Positions 1 to 7,337 of a stretch of 39,826 bases of DNA are shown here, in pieces. Each line of letters starts with the position of its first letter. Positions within the stretch are counted from its first letter, which is position 1. A program made the translations under genes and the position numbers. The DNA is from an uncultured Selenomonadales bacterium (GTDB taxonomy: Bacteria > Bacillota > Negativicutes > Selenomonadales > Selenomonadaceae), in the NCBI GenBank assembly GCA_947165145.1, contig CAMUZG010000023.1:1-39826 (forward strand), read 5' to 3'. The notes beneath the pieces were generated by a model. That model ran no database searches, was not told the origin of the DNA, and saw nothing but the letters and a program-made list of their open reading frames with translations.

Positions 1-550
1 CGAACGCCGCGACAATTCCGCGAGAATCGGCAAAACCGCCCGCCGCGATAACGGGAACATCAACCGCGTCGACGACTTGGGGCACGAGTGGCATTGTAGA
101 AATTTCGCCGATATGTCCGCCCGATTCGCAACCTTCAGCAATGACAGCATCTGCGCCGCCTTTGACGAGACGTTTTGCAAGCGCGACACTCGCCACGACG
201 GGAATAACTTTTGCGCCGATTTCTTTGAGTGCGGGAACGTATTCGCCAGGATTGCCTGCGCCGGTCGTCACGACGGGCACGCGTTCATCAACGACGACCT
301 GCATGACTTCCTTGACGAACGGCGACATCAGCATGATATTCACGCCGAACGGTTTATCTGTCCAACCTTTGCACTTTTGAATTTCTTTGCGCAAGACGTC
401 GGGGGGCATGTGTCCTGCGCCGATGATGCCAAGCCCGCCCGCGTTCGACACCGCCGAGGCAAGCTCTGCAGTTCCTATCCACGCCATGCCGCCCTGAAAT
501 ATCGGATATCTTATCTGCAGTAACTTGCAGATGGCGTTATTTTCAAACAT
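1..550 (-). CDS. fabK: Enoyl-ACP reductase II FabK (5' part, cut by window edge)
   Basis: This is the N-terminal part (about 183 codons) of a flavin-dependent TIM-barrel enoyl-ACP reductase of the FabK / nitronate monooxygenase superfamily. FabK catalyses the last reduction of each fatty-acid elongation cycle in the cytoplasm. The start at 550 follows a strong GAGGAGGAG ribosome-binding site. Visible family motifs are RYPIFQGGMAW near residue 14, SNAGGLGIIGAGH near 35, the GVNIMLMSP strand, VVTTGAGNP, GADAVIAEGCESGGHIG (phosphate/FMN binding) and VPVIAAGGFADSRGI. It lies 126 bp downstream of plsX on the same strand with its own possible promoter, as in Firmicute fab clusters. A nitronate monooxygenase cannot be excluded by sequence alone, but the position after plsX favours FabK. 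Confidence 0.88.
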   Translation of the reverse strand, partial: MFENNAICKLLQIRYPIFQGGMAWIGTAELASAVSNAGGLGIIGAGHMPPDVLRKEIQKCKGWTDKPFGVNIMLMSPFVKEVMQVVVDERVPVVTTGAGNPGEYVPALKEIGAKVIPVVASVALAKRLVKGGADAVIAEGCESGGHIGEISTMPLVPQVVDAVDVPVIAAGGFADSRGIVAAF

Positions 551-604
551 GAAATCTCTCCTCCTCAACGGTCGAGCCGCTCGGCTGTCTGTGATTGAGC
601 TTAA

Positions 605-631
605 ATTATACGAATCGCTTTGATTTGTCAA
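605..631 (-). promoter_or_regulatory. Putative sigma-A promoter of fabK
   Basis: On the minus strand a perfect TTGACA (626-631) and a perfect TATAAT (605-610) lie 15 bp apart, about 55 bp upstream of the fabK start. The spacer is shorter than the usual 17 bp, so strength is uncertain. It would let fabK be transcribed apart from plsX. Confidence 0.5.
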
Positions 632-642
632 CATTAGGGGGC

Positions 643-698
643 AACTGTCAGCTTTCAGGTTGATAATTCCAAATTCCTAATTCCACATTCCTAATTTC
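643..698. repeat. Heptamer tandem repeat tract at the plsX 3' end
   Basis: Eight consecutive 7-bp units can be read in phase: AACTGTC, AGCTTTC, AGGTTGA, TAATTCC, AAATTCC, TAATTCC, ACATTCC, TAATTTC. Two unit families (AGCTxTC and xxATTCC) are joined in register. The plsX stop codon and last residues lie inside the tract. Related tracts occur at 1942-2013, 5878-5904, 7308-7335, 9501-9528, 12920-12947 and 24776-24812. Confidence 0.75.
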
Positions 699-1666
699 TC
701 AATGACGTTGCCCGTGACGTAGTCGCAAGTGACGCCGATTGCCGAACAAATTGCTTTAGCGTCCGATGAACCGTGGCTTATCACGCAACAGCCGTTCACG
801 CCTAAAAGTGGTGCGCCGCCGTTCTCTGACACGTCCAAACGTTTCGACAGAGTCTTGAACGTCGCGTTCAAAATTTCGGGTCCCAAAAGTTTCGCGCCGC
901 CGTTAGCTGTCAATTCTTCGTGCAGAAGTTTCATTATCGTCAACGCAAGCCCTTCGCCGAATTTCAGGACGACGTTGCCGACGAAGCCGTCACAAATCAC
1001 CACGTCGAATTTTCCGCGCGGAATGTCGCGACCTTCAGCGTTGCCCACGAAATTTATCGTCGACGAATTCTTCAGCAGTTGATAAGTTTCTTTGACCTGC
1101 TCGTTGCCTTTAGTCTCTTCTTCGCCGATGTTGAGCAGTGCCACGGACGGATTTTTTATTTTAAGGACGTGTTCAGCGTAAAGCGAACCCATCAGAGCGG
1201 TTTGGCAGAGATGTTCGGGTCTGCTGTCGACGTTCGCGCCGCTGTCGAGTAAAAGTGTAATGCCGTTGGGCGTTGGAATTGGCGTTGCGATTGCGGGACG
1301 ATGTATGCCTGGAATTCTTCGCAAGATGAGTTGAGCCGCCGCGACTGCTGCGCCCGTTGAGCCGGCAGAGAGTATCGCGTCGCACTCGCCGTTTTTGAGC
1401 ATTTTTGTCGCCACGACGATTGACGAATCTTTTTTGTTGCGGACGGCGTCGGCGGGGTGTTCGTCCATTTGAATTACTTCGCCCGCGTGCTGAATTGTTA
1501 TCGGGAAATTTTTATTGCCGATTTCTTCCGTGAGCATGGAACGAATTTTTTCTTCGTCGCCGACCAAAATTATTTCGCACGGATATTTCTGCACGGCTTG
1601 CACGGCACCTTTGATGATTTCCGCTGGAGCCTTGTCACCGCCCATTGCGTCGACTGCTATTTTCAC
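677..1666 (-). CDS. plsX: Phosphate acyltransferase PlsX
   Basis: PlsX makes acyl-phosphate from acyl-ACP, feeding PlsY in phosphatidic-acid synthesis, as a peripheral membrane enzyme. Length (329 aa) is normal. Family motifs are AVDAMGGDKAP at the N-terminus, the HPADAVRNKKDSS segment, LSAGSTGA, VICDGFVGNVVLKFGEG and a C-terminal GAPLLGVNGCCVISHG. A GTG start at 1666 was chosen because GGAGGAG lies 8 bp upstream; an upstream in-frame TTG would put that site inside the gene. It follows rpmF by 78 bp and precedes fabK, the usual phospholipid/fatty-acid order. The last residues and the TAG stop are formed by a heptamer repeat tract, so the extreme C-terminus (KLGMWN) may be recently altered. 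Confidence 0.96.
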   Translation of the reverse strand: MKIAVDAMGGDKAPAEIIKGAVQAVQKYPCEIILVGDEEKIRSMLTEEIGNKNFPITIQHAGEVIQMDEHPADAVRNKKDSSIVVATKMLKNGECDAILSAGSTGAAVAAAQLILRRIPGIHRPAIATPIPTPNGITLLLDSGANVDSRPEHLCQTALMGSLYAEHVLKIKNPSVALLNIGEEETKGNEQVKETYQLLKNSSTINFVGNAEGRDIPRGKFDVVICDGFVGNVVLKFGEGLALTIMKLLHEELTANGGAKLLGPEILNATFKTLSKRLDVSENGGAPLLGVNGCCVISHGSSDAKAICSAIGVTCDYVTGNVIEKLGMWN

Positions 1667-1744
1667 CGGTTGCACTCCTCCAAAATTTATTTGCAAAAAA
1701 AACTGGGCAGGTGTTCAATGCCTGCCCAAAAATTTTCCGTATCC

Positions 1745-1921
1745 TCAAGCCGTCTCTATAACTTCTCGTCCGTCATAGTAACCGCATTCCAGGCACACAT
1801 GGTGTGGGAGTTTAGGTTCATGGCATCTCGGACATTTCACGTAGTTCGGAGTTTCCAGTTTCCAATTCGCACGCCGCCTGTCGCGTCTCGATTTGCTGAG
1901 TTTTCTTTTTGGTGCCGCCAC
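1745..1921 (-). CDS. rpmF: 50S ribosomal protein L32
   Basis: A 58-residue L32 of the large ribosomal subunit. It begins AAPKRKLSKSRRDRRRANWKL, with the basic N-terminus typical of the family, and carries two CxxC pairs (CPRC and CLEC), so it is a zinc-binding type. The GTG start at 1921 has a near-perfect AAAGGAGGTG ribosome-binding site; a GTG three codons upstream would lie in that site. It sits between the DUF177 gene and plsX, a highly conserved order in bacteria. Confidence 0.97.
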   Translation of the reverse strand: MAAPKRKLSKSRRDRRRANWKLETPNYVKCPRCHEPKLPHHVCLECGYYDGREVIETA

Positions 1922-1941
1922 GTTGCACACCTCCTTTGATT

Positions 1942-2013
1942 AATTTGGAATTAGGAATGTGGAATTATTTGACGCCGTTCAATTCCTAATTCCTAATTTC
2001 AAATTCCTAATTG
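1942..2013. repeat. Inverted pair of heptamer repeats between DUF177 gene and rpmF
   Basis: Positions 1942-1967 read as GGAATTA / GGAATGT units and 1980-2013 read as the complementary AATTCCT-type units, so the two blocks can form an AT-rich hairpin with a loop around 1968-1979. The right block overlaps the end of the DUF177 gene and supplies its last codons and TGA stop. Confidence 0.7.
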
Positions 2014-2457
2014 TTCTAACGCCGCGAGCCGCGGGTCAACAATGAATTTGTCGCAACCGCACTCGCCGTCATTTAAGTTCGCGCCGCACACGGGACATAA
2101 TCCCTTGCAGTCGTCCTTGCAAAGATTTTTCATGGGCTGACCGGCAAGCAACTCGTCCCGCAAAAGTTCAGTCACGTCAATAACATCGTCCACTGCCGCA
2201 GACTTCTCAATTTCCTCGGCGAACTCGTGAACATTATCGGCTTCGGCTTGGGCAAGGCATCTGTCGCAGGTGAAAGATTTTCTGTACTCGATGCGCCCGC
2301 GAACGACAAAACATCTTCCAACGTCTTCGACCGTGCCGATGATTTTGATTTCGCCGATGAAACCGTCTGCCGAAAAATCTTCGTTGAAGAGACTTTCAGC
2401 CGTCGCGCTGAACTCGAAAGGAGCGTTGCCGCCCCTTGCCGTTTGCACTTTCGGCAT
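1999..2457 (-). CDS. DUF177 / YceD-family protein upstream of rpmF
   Basis: A 152-residue member of the DUF177 (YceD) family, which is nearly always next to rpmF and is linked to 23S rRNA handling and ribosome assembly. It has the family core (GxIKIIGTVEDVGRCFVVRG, then a CDRC pair) and a cysteine-rich tail with CxxxC, CPVCG and CGC that could bind zinc. The ATG at 2457 follows AAGGCGGTG; an upstream TTG at 2484 is possible but would absorb the ribosome-binding site. Its final residues (EQLGI) and stop are made by a heptamer repeat. Identity is firm; molecular role is inference from the family. Confidence 0.88.
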   Translation of the reverse strand: MPKVQTARGGNAPFEFSATAESLFNEDFSADGFIGEIKIIGTVEDVGRCFVVRGRIEYRKSFTCDRCLAQAEADNVHEFAEEIEKSAAVDDVIDVTELLRDELLAGQPMKNLCKDDCKGLCPVCGANLNDGECGCDKFIVDPRLAALEQLGI

Positions 2458-2511
2458 TTTACAACACCGCCTTTCTTGTGTCAAGGCAACTTTTTATCGC
2501 GCTGGATTGTA

Positions 2512-2558
2512 AATGGGCAATGATCTGCGGCTGAATTAGCCGTTGACCACTGCCCATT
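2512..2558. repeat. Two-part inverted repeat between rnhB and DUF177 gene
   Basis: Outer arms AATGGGCA (2512-2519) and TGCCCATT (2551-2558) enclose inner arms CGGCT (2528-2532) and AGCCG (2538-2542). It starts 5 bp after the rnhB stop on the minus strand. There is no T-run, so it is a structured intergenic element rather than a clear terminator. Confidence 0.55.
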
Positions 2559-2563
2559 GAAAT

Positions 2564-3214
2564 TCATTCTGCAAGCAAACTTTTGACGGGATTAAAAGAT
2601 CGGCGATGAATCGGGCAGGCACCGAACTTTTTTATCGCGTCGAGATGATATTTCGTGCCGTAGCCGCGATTGTGTTCAAAGCCGTATTTGGGATAAATCT
2701 TCGCCCATTCGTCGGCAAGGCGGTCACGTGTCACCTTAGCGACAATCGACGCGGCGGCAATCGATGCACTTAGCGCGTCACCGTGAATTATCGAGCGTGA
2801 CAAAATTTTTTCGCCGAAGTCAACTTTCATTGCGTCAGTCAAAACGAATTCGGGTTTAACGCTCAAACCGGCAACGGCGCGTTTCATGCCTTCAATCGTC
2901 GCTTGGTAGATGTTGAGCGCGTCAATCTCGTCGACATCAACGCAGACGACGTGATAACTTATCGCGGACGAAATGATTTTGTCGAAGAGAATTTCGCGGA
3001 TTTTGGCGGAAAGTTTTTTTGAATCGTCGAGCCGCTCAAGGTAAAGATTTTCGGGAAGAATGACAGCCGCCACGACGACAGCTCCCACCAACGAACCGCG
3101 TCCAGCTTCGTCCACGCCGGCAATCAAATTGAAACCTTCGGCGCGAGTTGCCGTCTCGAACTTGTAAAGATTTTTGACACGTTCAATGTCAGCTTCGGCG
3201 GAAAATTTTTTCAT
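2564..3214 (-). CDS. rnhB: Ribonuclease HII
   Basis: RNase HII cleaves the RNA strand of RNA-DNA hybrids and starts removal of misincorporated ribonucleotides. The 216-residue protein carries the signature AGVDEAGRGSLVGAVVVAA near residue 32 (first two metal-binding acids), an LTDAMKV segment with a conserved Asp, and HGDALSASIAAASIVAKVTRD. The C-terminal HRRSFNPVK element is also conserved. The start at 3214 overlaps the purD stop as ATGA, implying translational coupling; a GTG two codons upstream is an alternative. Confidence 0.95.
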   Translation of the reverse strand: MKKFSAEADIERVKNLYKFETATRAEGFNLIAGVDEAGRGSLVGAVVVAAVILPENLYLERLDDSKKLSAKIREILFDKIISSAISYHVVCVDVDEIDALNIYQATIEGMKRAVAGLSVKPEFVLTDAMKVDFGEKILSRSIIHGDALSASIAAASIVAKVTRDRLADEWAKIYPKYGFEHNRGYGTKYHLDAIKKFGACPIHRRSFNPVKSLLAE

Positions 3215-4473
3215 GAGCACATTGCCTTTGCGGCGATGTCGCGGCGAAAATGCACGTCGTCGAAGTGAATCACTTCCACGCTGCGATAAGCTTTGTCGAC
3301 AGCCTCTGGAATCGTCGGAGCGGTCGTCGTGACACCTAAAACTCTGCCGCCGTTCGTGACAAGTTCATTGCCGACAAGTTTGGTGCCCGCGTGGAAAATC
3401 AGTGCGCCGAGACTTTTAGCTTTGGTCACGCCGTCAATCGGCAAATTTTTTCTGTAAGACTTCGGATAGCCGCCGCTCGCCATAATCACGCAAACCGCAC
3501 TGTCATCGCGCCACGAAAGTTTTTTGTCGGGGAGCGTGCCGTCCGCGCAGTTCATCATCAGCTCAAGCAAATCGTCTTCCAACAGCGGCAGAACAACTTG
3601 CGTTTCAGGGTCACCGAATCGGCAGTTGAACTCAACAACTTTGGCGACACCGTCAACAATCATCAAGCCCGCGTACAGGCAACCGCGATAAGTGATTCCT
3701 TCGGCTTTGAGCGCGGCAATCGTCGGCTTGAGAATTTTTTCTTCGACCTGCGCGGCAATCTGAGCGTCAACAATCGGAGCGGGAGCATAAGCACCCATTC
3801 CGCCGGTATTCAAACCTTTGTCGCCGTCGTCGACGCGTTTATGATCTTGAGCGGCAATCATCGGGAGAATCGTTTTTCCGTCGGTGAGCGCAAGGATTGA
3901 TGCTTCTTCGCCCGCCATGAATTCTTCGACAACGATTTTGTCGCCAGCCGAGCCGAACGTTTGCATTTCGTCGACAGCGTTCAAAGCCTCGTCGAGTGTT
4001 TGCGCAACGATAACGCCTTTGCCCGCCGCGAGCCCGTCAGCTTTGATGACAATCGGTGCGCCCTTCGTGCGGATGTAATTTTTTGCGGCGTCGCGGTCGT
4101 CGAAAACTTCAAAGTCAGCAGTCGGGATGCCGTACTTCTTCATGAGCCGCTTTGCAAAAATTTTCGAGCCTTCAATCTGCGCGGCGTCACTTGTCGGACC
4201 GAAAGCTTTAATGTTCGCGGAGTTGAGCGCGTCGACGAGACCGTTAACGAGCGGAGCTTCCGGACCGATAACGACAAGATCAATCGCGTTGTTCACGGCG
4301 AAATTCACGAGCGCGGCGTTGTCGGAGACAGAAATATTTTCGACGCACTCAGCAAAATCTGCAATGCCGGGGCTGCCGGGTATCGCGAAAAATTTTCCGA
4401 GCTTTGAACTCTGTGAAATTTTCCAAGCAAGCGCGTGTTCACGTCCGCCGCTACCAATCAACAAAACATTCAT
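3211..4473 (-). CDS. purD: Phosphoribosylamine-glycine ligase (GAR synthetase)
   Basis: PurD is an ATP-grasp enzyme joining glycine to phosphoribosylamine in purine synthesis. The N-terminus MNVLLIGSGGREHALAWKI is diagnostic, followed by the ATP-grasp domain with ADGLAAGKGV, the LNTGGMGAYAPAP loop and EFNCRFGDPETQ metal-binding segment. Length is 420 aa, normal. The start at 4473 has GGAGG 11 bp upstream; a longer reading frame to 4638 overlaps greA and is rejected. It lies 13 bp after greA and overlaps rnhB by 4 bp. No other purine gene is nearby, so purD is unlinked from the de novo purine cluster here. Confidence 0.96.
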   Translation of the reverse strand: MNVLLIGSGGREHALAWKISQSSKLGKFFAIPGSPGIADFAECVENISVSDNAALVNFAVNNAIDLVVIGPEAPLVNGLVDALNSANIKAFGPTSDAAQIEGSKIFAKRLMKKYGIPTADFEVFDDRDAAKNYIRTKGAPIVIKADGLAAGKGVIVAQTLDEALNAVDEMQTFGSAGDKIVVEEFMAGEEASILALTDGKTILPMIAAQDHKRVDDGDKGLNTGGMGAYAPAPIVDAQIAAQVEEKILKPTIAALKAEGITYRGCLYAGLMIVDGVAKVVEFNCRFGDPETQVVLPLLEDDLLELMMNCADGTLPDKKLSWRDDSAVCVIMASGGYPKSYRKNLPIDGVTKAKSLGALIFHAGTKLVGNELVTNGGRVLGVTTTAPTIPEAVDKAYRSVEVIHFDDVHFRRDIAAKAMCS

Positions 4474-4486
4474 CAGCTGTCCTCCG

Positions 4487-4957
4487 TCATTTAACGTCAA
4501 GAATTTCAAACGCGATGATTCCAATCGGCGCATGAACTTGAACGGTTGAGCCAGCCGACTTGCCGAGTAGCGCGTTGCCCAACGGTGATTCGTCGGAAAT
4601 TTTGTCGTTATCGGGGTCAGCTTCAGTTGAACCGACAATCATATAAGTCGCCGTCGTGTTGAGTTCAACGTCGCGGACTGTGACGGTGCTGCCGATTGCG
4701 ATTTTGTCCGAAGACGTTTGCGCGGAAATAATTTCGCTGTTGCGGAGTTTCGCCTCAAGTTCGCTGATTTCGCCTTCAAGACGTCCCTGCTCATTTTTGG
4801 CGTCGTCGTATTCGGAGTTCTCACTCAAGTCGCCGAGAGCAATGGCCGCTTTGAGTCGTTCGGAAATTTCGATGCGCTTAACGCTTTTCAGATAGTCCAG
4901 CTTCTCGACGAGCTTGTTGTAGCCGTCTTGAGTAAGCATGATTTTCTTTTCAGCCAT
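4487..4957 (-). CDS. greA: Transcription elongation factor GreA
   Basis: GreA enters the RNA polymerase secondary channel and stimulates cleavage of backtracked transcripts. The 156-residue protein has the N-terminal coiled coil (about residues 10-75) with the acidic tip GDLSENSEYDDAKNEQ, including the catalytic Asp43 and Glu46, and a C-terminal FKBP-like domain ending with SPLGNALLGKSAGSTV. It is 15 bp after the metallo-hydrolase gene and 13 bp before purD, so likely in one operon. Confidence 0.97.
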   Translation of the reverse strand: MAEKKIMLTQDGYNKLVEKLDYLKSVKRIEISERLKAAIALGDLSENSEYDDAKNEQGRLEGEISELEAKLRNSEIISAQTSSDKIAIGSTVTVRDVELNTTATYMIVGSTEADPDNDKISDESPLGNALLGKSAGSTVQVHAPIGIIAFEILDVK

Positions 4958-4972
4958 GTTGGATTAAACCTC

Positions 4973-5698
4973 TCAATAAAAGTTCACGCCGTCGAAGGAG
5001 CGCGACTCGCCTGGCGTAATCGGTGACCACGTTGGAATATTTTTTGACGCCGCCGCGAATTCTGCTGACGGTTGCCAAATCGGATAATCGACGCGATGCA
5101 TTGCGACGAAAGCTTGAACGCGGGCACGTGTCACGAATTCGATTGCGCCTTTCTCTTGGTCGTCACCGAGCCGCCCGTCAATCGGGAAGAACGCAACGTC
5201 AGCTTCCAAACCGTCCATGCGTTTTACCTGCCGCTTGAAAGATCTTTCAGCCAGCGCGATATTTTCGGGCGTATCGTCTTTCCAATGCCACCAGTTGAAA
5301 TCGCCCGCGTGGAAAACTCGTCTACCGTTCGGCAAACGCACCATGAAGGATACGCCAACGTCGGTTGAATCGTACGAACGAACGCGGATTAAATCGTCTT
5401 CCCACATGGTGTAGCGTTTCATGTACGTGATTTTGCTTGACGGGAAAATTTTGACGCGCTTGGTGCGTTTCATGTCGCTGCTGAAGATGTACCGCGTGGC
5501 TTTGGGAGCGTAAGCGCGAATGTGCGTGCCGAAGTGGTCGAAGTGCGCGTGCGTCACGAAGATGTACAGTCTGTCGAAATCGCCTTTATCGTATGCGGCG
5601 TCGATAATTCCTGCGGGATCGTCGTAATCGTCAAACACGAGCAAAATTTTTTCGTCTTGAATCAGGAAACCGCTGTTCAACAAATAACTGATGTTCAT
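4973..5698 (-). CDS. Metallo-beta-lactamase-fold hydrolase (UlaG-like)
   Basis: A 241-residue cytoplasmic protein with the metallo-beta-lactamase fold. The zinc motif THAHFDH is at residues 49-55, and FHAGDFNWWHW (His130, Asp133) and MHRVDYP late in the protein supply further metal ligands. It resembles UlaG-type lactonase-like or tRNase Z-like stand-alone proteins; the substrate is unknown. It is first of a run with greA, purD and rnhB. Its ribosome-binding site (GAGGAGG) lies at the edge of two competing hairpins. Aromatic-rich NWWHW after the metal Asp is characteristic of an uncharacterised Firmicute subgroup. Confidence 0.8.
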   Translation of the reverse strand: MNISYLLNSGFLIQDEKILLVFDDYDDPAGIIDAAYDKGDFDRLYIFVTHAHFDHFGTHIRAYAPKATRYIFSSDMKRTKRVKIFPSSKITYMKRYTMWEDDLIRVRSYDSTDVGVSFMVRLPNGRRVFHAGDFNWWHWKDDTPENIALAERSFKRQVKRMDGLEADVAFFPIDGRLGDDQEKGAIEFVTRARVQAFVAMHRVDYPIWQPSAEFAAASKNIPTWSPITPGESRSFDGVNFY

Positions 5699-5710
5699 AA
5701 GATATTTTAT

Positions 5711-5820
5711 CCTCCTCAGGTCGGCAGGAGTAAGTTTGATTGCCGACCGACTATGCTTTGTGTGAAAAAGTTCTAATCGCCTCCGTTCGGTTATCAGCAG
5801 GTTAACAGTTTATTGTTCAC
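5711..5820 (-). promoter_or_regulatory. Leader with competing hairpins before the metallo-hydrolase gene
   Basis: On the minus strand GGTCGGCA (5741-5748) pairs perfectly with TGCCGACC (5719-5726). In the alternative fold CTCC at 5727-5730 pairs with the GGAGG ribosome-binding site around 5711-5715. The two folds are mutually exclusive. Upstream, 5801-5820 is an imperfect palindrome (GTTAACA, 6 bp, TGTTCAC) that could be an operator. No known riboswitch class is recognised. Confidence 0.35.
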
Positions 5821-5877
5821 GACCTTTGTATTAAAGGCTATTCATTTCGTATGGACTTGGGACTAGCAATTCAACTT

Positions 5878-5904
5878 CAAATTCCTAATTCCACATTCCT
5901 AATT
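5878..5904. repeat. Heptamer repeat after yitT
   Basis: Units ATTCCTA / ATTCCAC / ATTCCTA in phase, immediately downstream of the yitT stop codon. Same family as the tract at 664-698. Confidence 0.7.
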
Positions 5905-5908
5905 GAAC

Positions 5909-6859
5909 TTAGTCGTCGTTGCGATTGGCAAGAGCGTCTTGGATTTTCTGTTCGACTTCGGGATTGATTTTGGTATCAGTGCGATATTTGACGTTGTGAC
6001 GACCAGGACGTGTGAATCCGCGTCCCACGACCTCGCTTGCCGACAAGATGAGCATGAAGGCTTTGCTGTCGACCGTGTTGACGATGATTTTGATTTTGGC
6101 AATCTGCGTCATGCTGACGACAACCATCACGATTTTTTTCGGGTCGCCAGTGTAAGCACCTTCGCCATGCAGGAACGTCACGCCGCGTCCAATGTCGGCA
6201 ATAATCCCTTCGGCAATGTCATGTGCCTTGTCCGAGATAATCAGAATCGCCTTGCGCTGATTGAGACCGTCGATAACTTTGTTGGTCATCTGCGACGTAA
6301 TGTACATGCAAATCAGCGTGAACATCGCCGAACTTACGCTGAACAATCCGCCCGCAATCGCGACAATCAAGCAGTTGAAACCGAAGATAACGGAGCCGAT
6401 CTCCATTGAATAATATTTTTTGAAAATCGCGCCGAGTATGTCGAAGCCGCCGGTTGAACCGTTCATGCGGAAGACGAGACCGTAACCGATGCCGTTGAAA
6501 ACGCCTCCGTAAATCGCCGCGAGCATTAAATCATCAGTCGGCGTGTAAGCGGACAAAAATTTTGTGGCGTCCAATGCGAACGAAAACATCAGCGTTCCGA
6601 TGACGACGTCGAGAGTAGATTTTTTGCCAAGAAGTTTGTACGACGCGATTAAAAGCGGCACGTTGTAAGCCAGCGTTTGCAAGCCGATTGGCAAGCCCGT
6701 TAAAAAGTAAAAAATAATCGCAATGCCAGTGACGCCGCCCGTCAACAGGCTGCTCGGCACTACGAAAAGATTTATTGAGCTGGCGGCAATGATACAGCCC
6801 GTGAAAATCCCCATGTACTTCAGCGGATTCCATTTGGTGAGGACTGTGGTCAGTGTCAT
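5909..6859 (-). CDS. YitT family membrane protein (DUF161 plus DUF2179)
   Basis: A 316-residue integral membrane protein. The N-terminal part has about five hydrophobic segments with the family motifs SINLFVVPSSLLTGGVTGIA, GLPIGLQTLAYN and FRMNGSTGGFDILG, followed from about residue 210 by a soluble DUF2179 domain (AILIISDKAHDIAEGI, then RGVTFLHGEGAYTGDPKKIV). Members are widespread in Firmicutes and of unknown transport or regulatory function. The start at 6859 has AAAGGAGGCACG upstream. An extended -10 promoter precedes it, and a heptamer repeat follows the stop. Confidence 0.9.
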   Translation of the reverse strand: MTLTTVLTKWNPLKYMGIFTGCIIAASSINLFVVPSSLLTGGVTGIAIIFYFLTGLPIGLQTLAYNVPLLIASYKLLGKKSTLDVVIGTLMFSFALDATKFLSAYTPTDDLMLAAIYGGVFNGIGYGLVFRMNGSTGGFDILGAIFKKYYSMEIGSVIFGFNCLIVAIAGGLFSVSSAMFTLICMYITSQMTNKVIDGLNQRKAILIISDKAHDIAEGIIADIGRGVTFLHGEGAYTGDPKKIVMVVVSMTQIAKIKIIVNTVDSKAFMLILSASEVVGRGFTRPGRHNVKYRTDTKINPEVEQKIQDALANRNDD

Positions 6860-6893
6860 TTTAAAACGTGCCTCCTTTCCGAATGCGATTGTA

Positions 6894-6902
6894 ATTATAC
6901 CA
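6894..6902 (-). promoter_or_regulatory. Extended -10 promoter of yitT
   Basis: TATAAT preceded by TGG gives a TGnTATAAT extended -10 element 35 bp upstream of the yitT start. No good -35 hexamer is seen, which fits the extended -10 type. Confidence 0.55.
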
Positions 6903-6960
6903 TAAATTTGCTTTCTTGGCACAAAAATTTTTTAAAAAATTTCTACGCGGCTTGCAAACA

Positions 6961-6987
6961 AAAACCCTCTGCCGTCGTGACAGGGGG
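6961..6987 (-). terminator. Rho-independent terminator of rpmB
   Basis: On the minus strand CCCT-GTC pairs with GGC-(AG)-AGGG around an ACGAC loop and is followed by TTTTTG. It lies about 55 bp after the rpmB stop. Confidence 0.6.
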
Positions 6988-7041
6988 AATTTGTTTAAAC
7001 TCCGACTGATTGAATCGAAGGTTGGTATTCTCATTTGAAAC

Positions 7042-7233
7042 TTAAATGGCACGCTGAACTTTGCCGGAGCGAAGGCAACGAGTACAAACGTTGACGCGTT
7101 TGATTTGGTCGCCGACGACAGCACGCACGCGCTGAATATTGGGCTTCCATTTGCGTTTGGTTTTGTGGTGCGAGTGACTCACGTTCATTCCCGACATCGC
7201 GCCTTTTTGACAAATTTCGCAGTAAGCAGACAT
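7042..7233 (-). CDS. rpmB: 50S ribosomal protein L28
   Basis: A 63-residue L28 of the large subunit. It starts SAYCEICQKGAMSGMNVSHS and contains HKTKRKWKPNIQRVRAVV, both typical, with CEIC and CTRC pairs that make it a zinc-binding type. The ATG at 7233 follows AGAGGTGATTTGC. It is monocistronic: a TTGCTA-17-TAAAAT promoter lies upstream and a terminator downstream. Confidence 0.96.
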   Translation of the reverse strand: MSAYCEICQKGAMSGMNVSHSHHKTKRKWKPNIQRVRAVVGDQIKRVNVCTRCLRSGKVQRAI

Positions 7234-7267
7234 GCAAATCACCTCTTCTCTGAAAAAAGACACGCAT

Positions 7268-7296
7268 ATTTTAGCACAGAAATTTTTTCTTAGCAA
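7268..7296 (-). promoter_or_regulatory. Sigma-A promoter of rpmB
   Basis: TTGCTA (7291-7296) and TAAAAT (7268-7273) are separated by exactly 17 bp, with a TGC extended -10 element. It is 35 bp upstream of the rpmB start. Confidence 0.7.
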
Positions 7297-7307
7297 GCAG
7301 TTTTATC

Positions 7308-7335
7308 AATTAGGAATTAGGAATTTGGAATTAAA
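7308..7335. repeat. Heptamer repeat after ftsQ
   Basis: Units GGAATTA, GGAATTT, GGAATTA directly follow the ftsQ stop codon (minus strand) and lie between it and the rpmB promoter. Confidence 0.7.
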
Positions 7336-7337
7336 TG

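Noticed and set aside
2456-2484. TTGACA-17-TAAAAT on the minus strand at the start of the DUF177 gene
   Set aside because: Transcription would start inside the coding sequence and leave no ribosome-binding site; probably coincidence.
4474-4638. 55-residue N-terminal extension of PurD
   Set aside because: It overlaps greA and has no family similarity; PurD proper starts at the canonical MNVLLIGSGGREHA.
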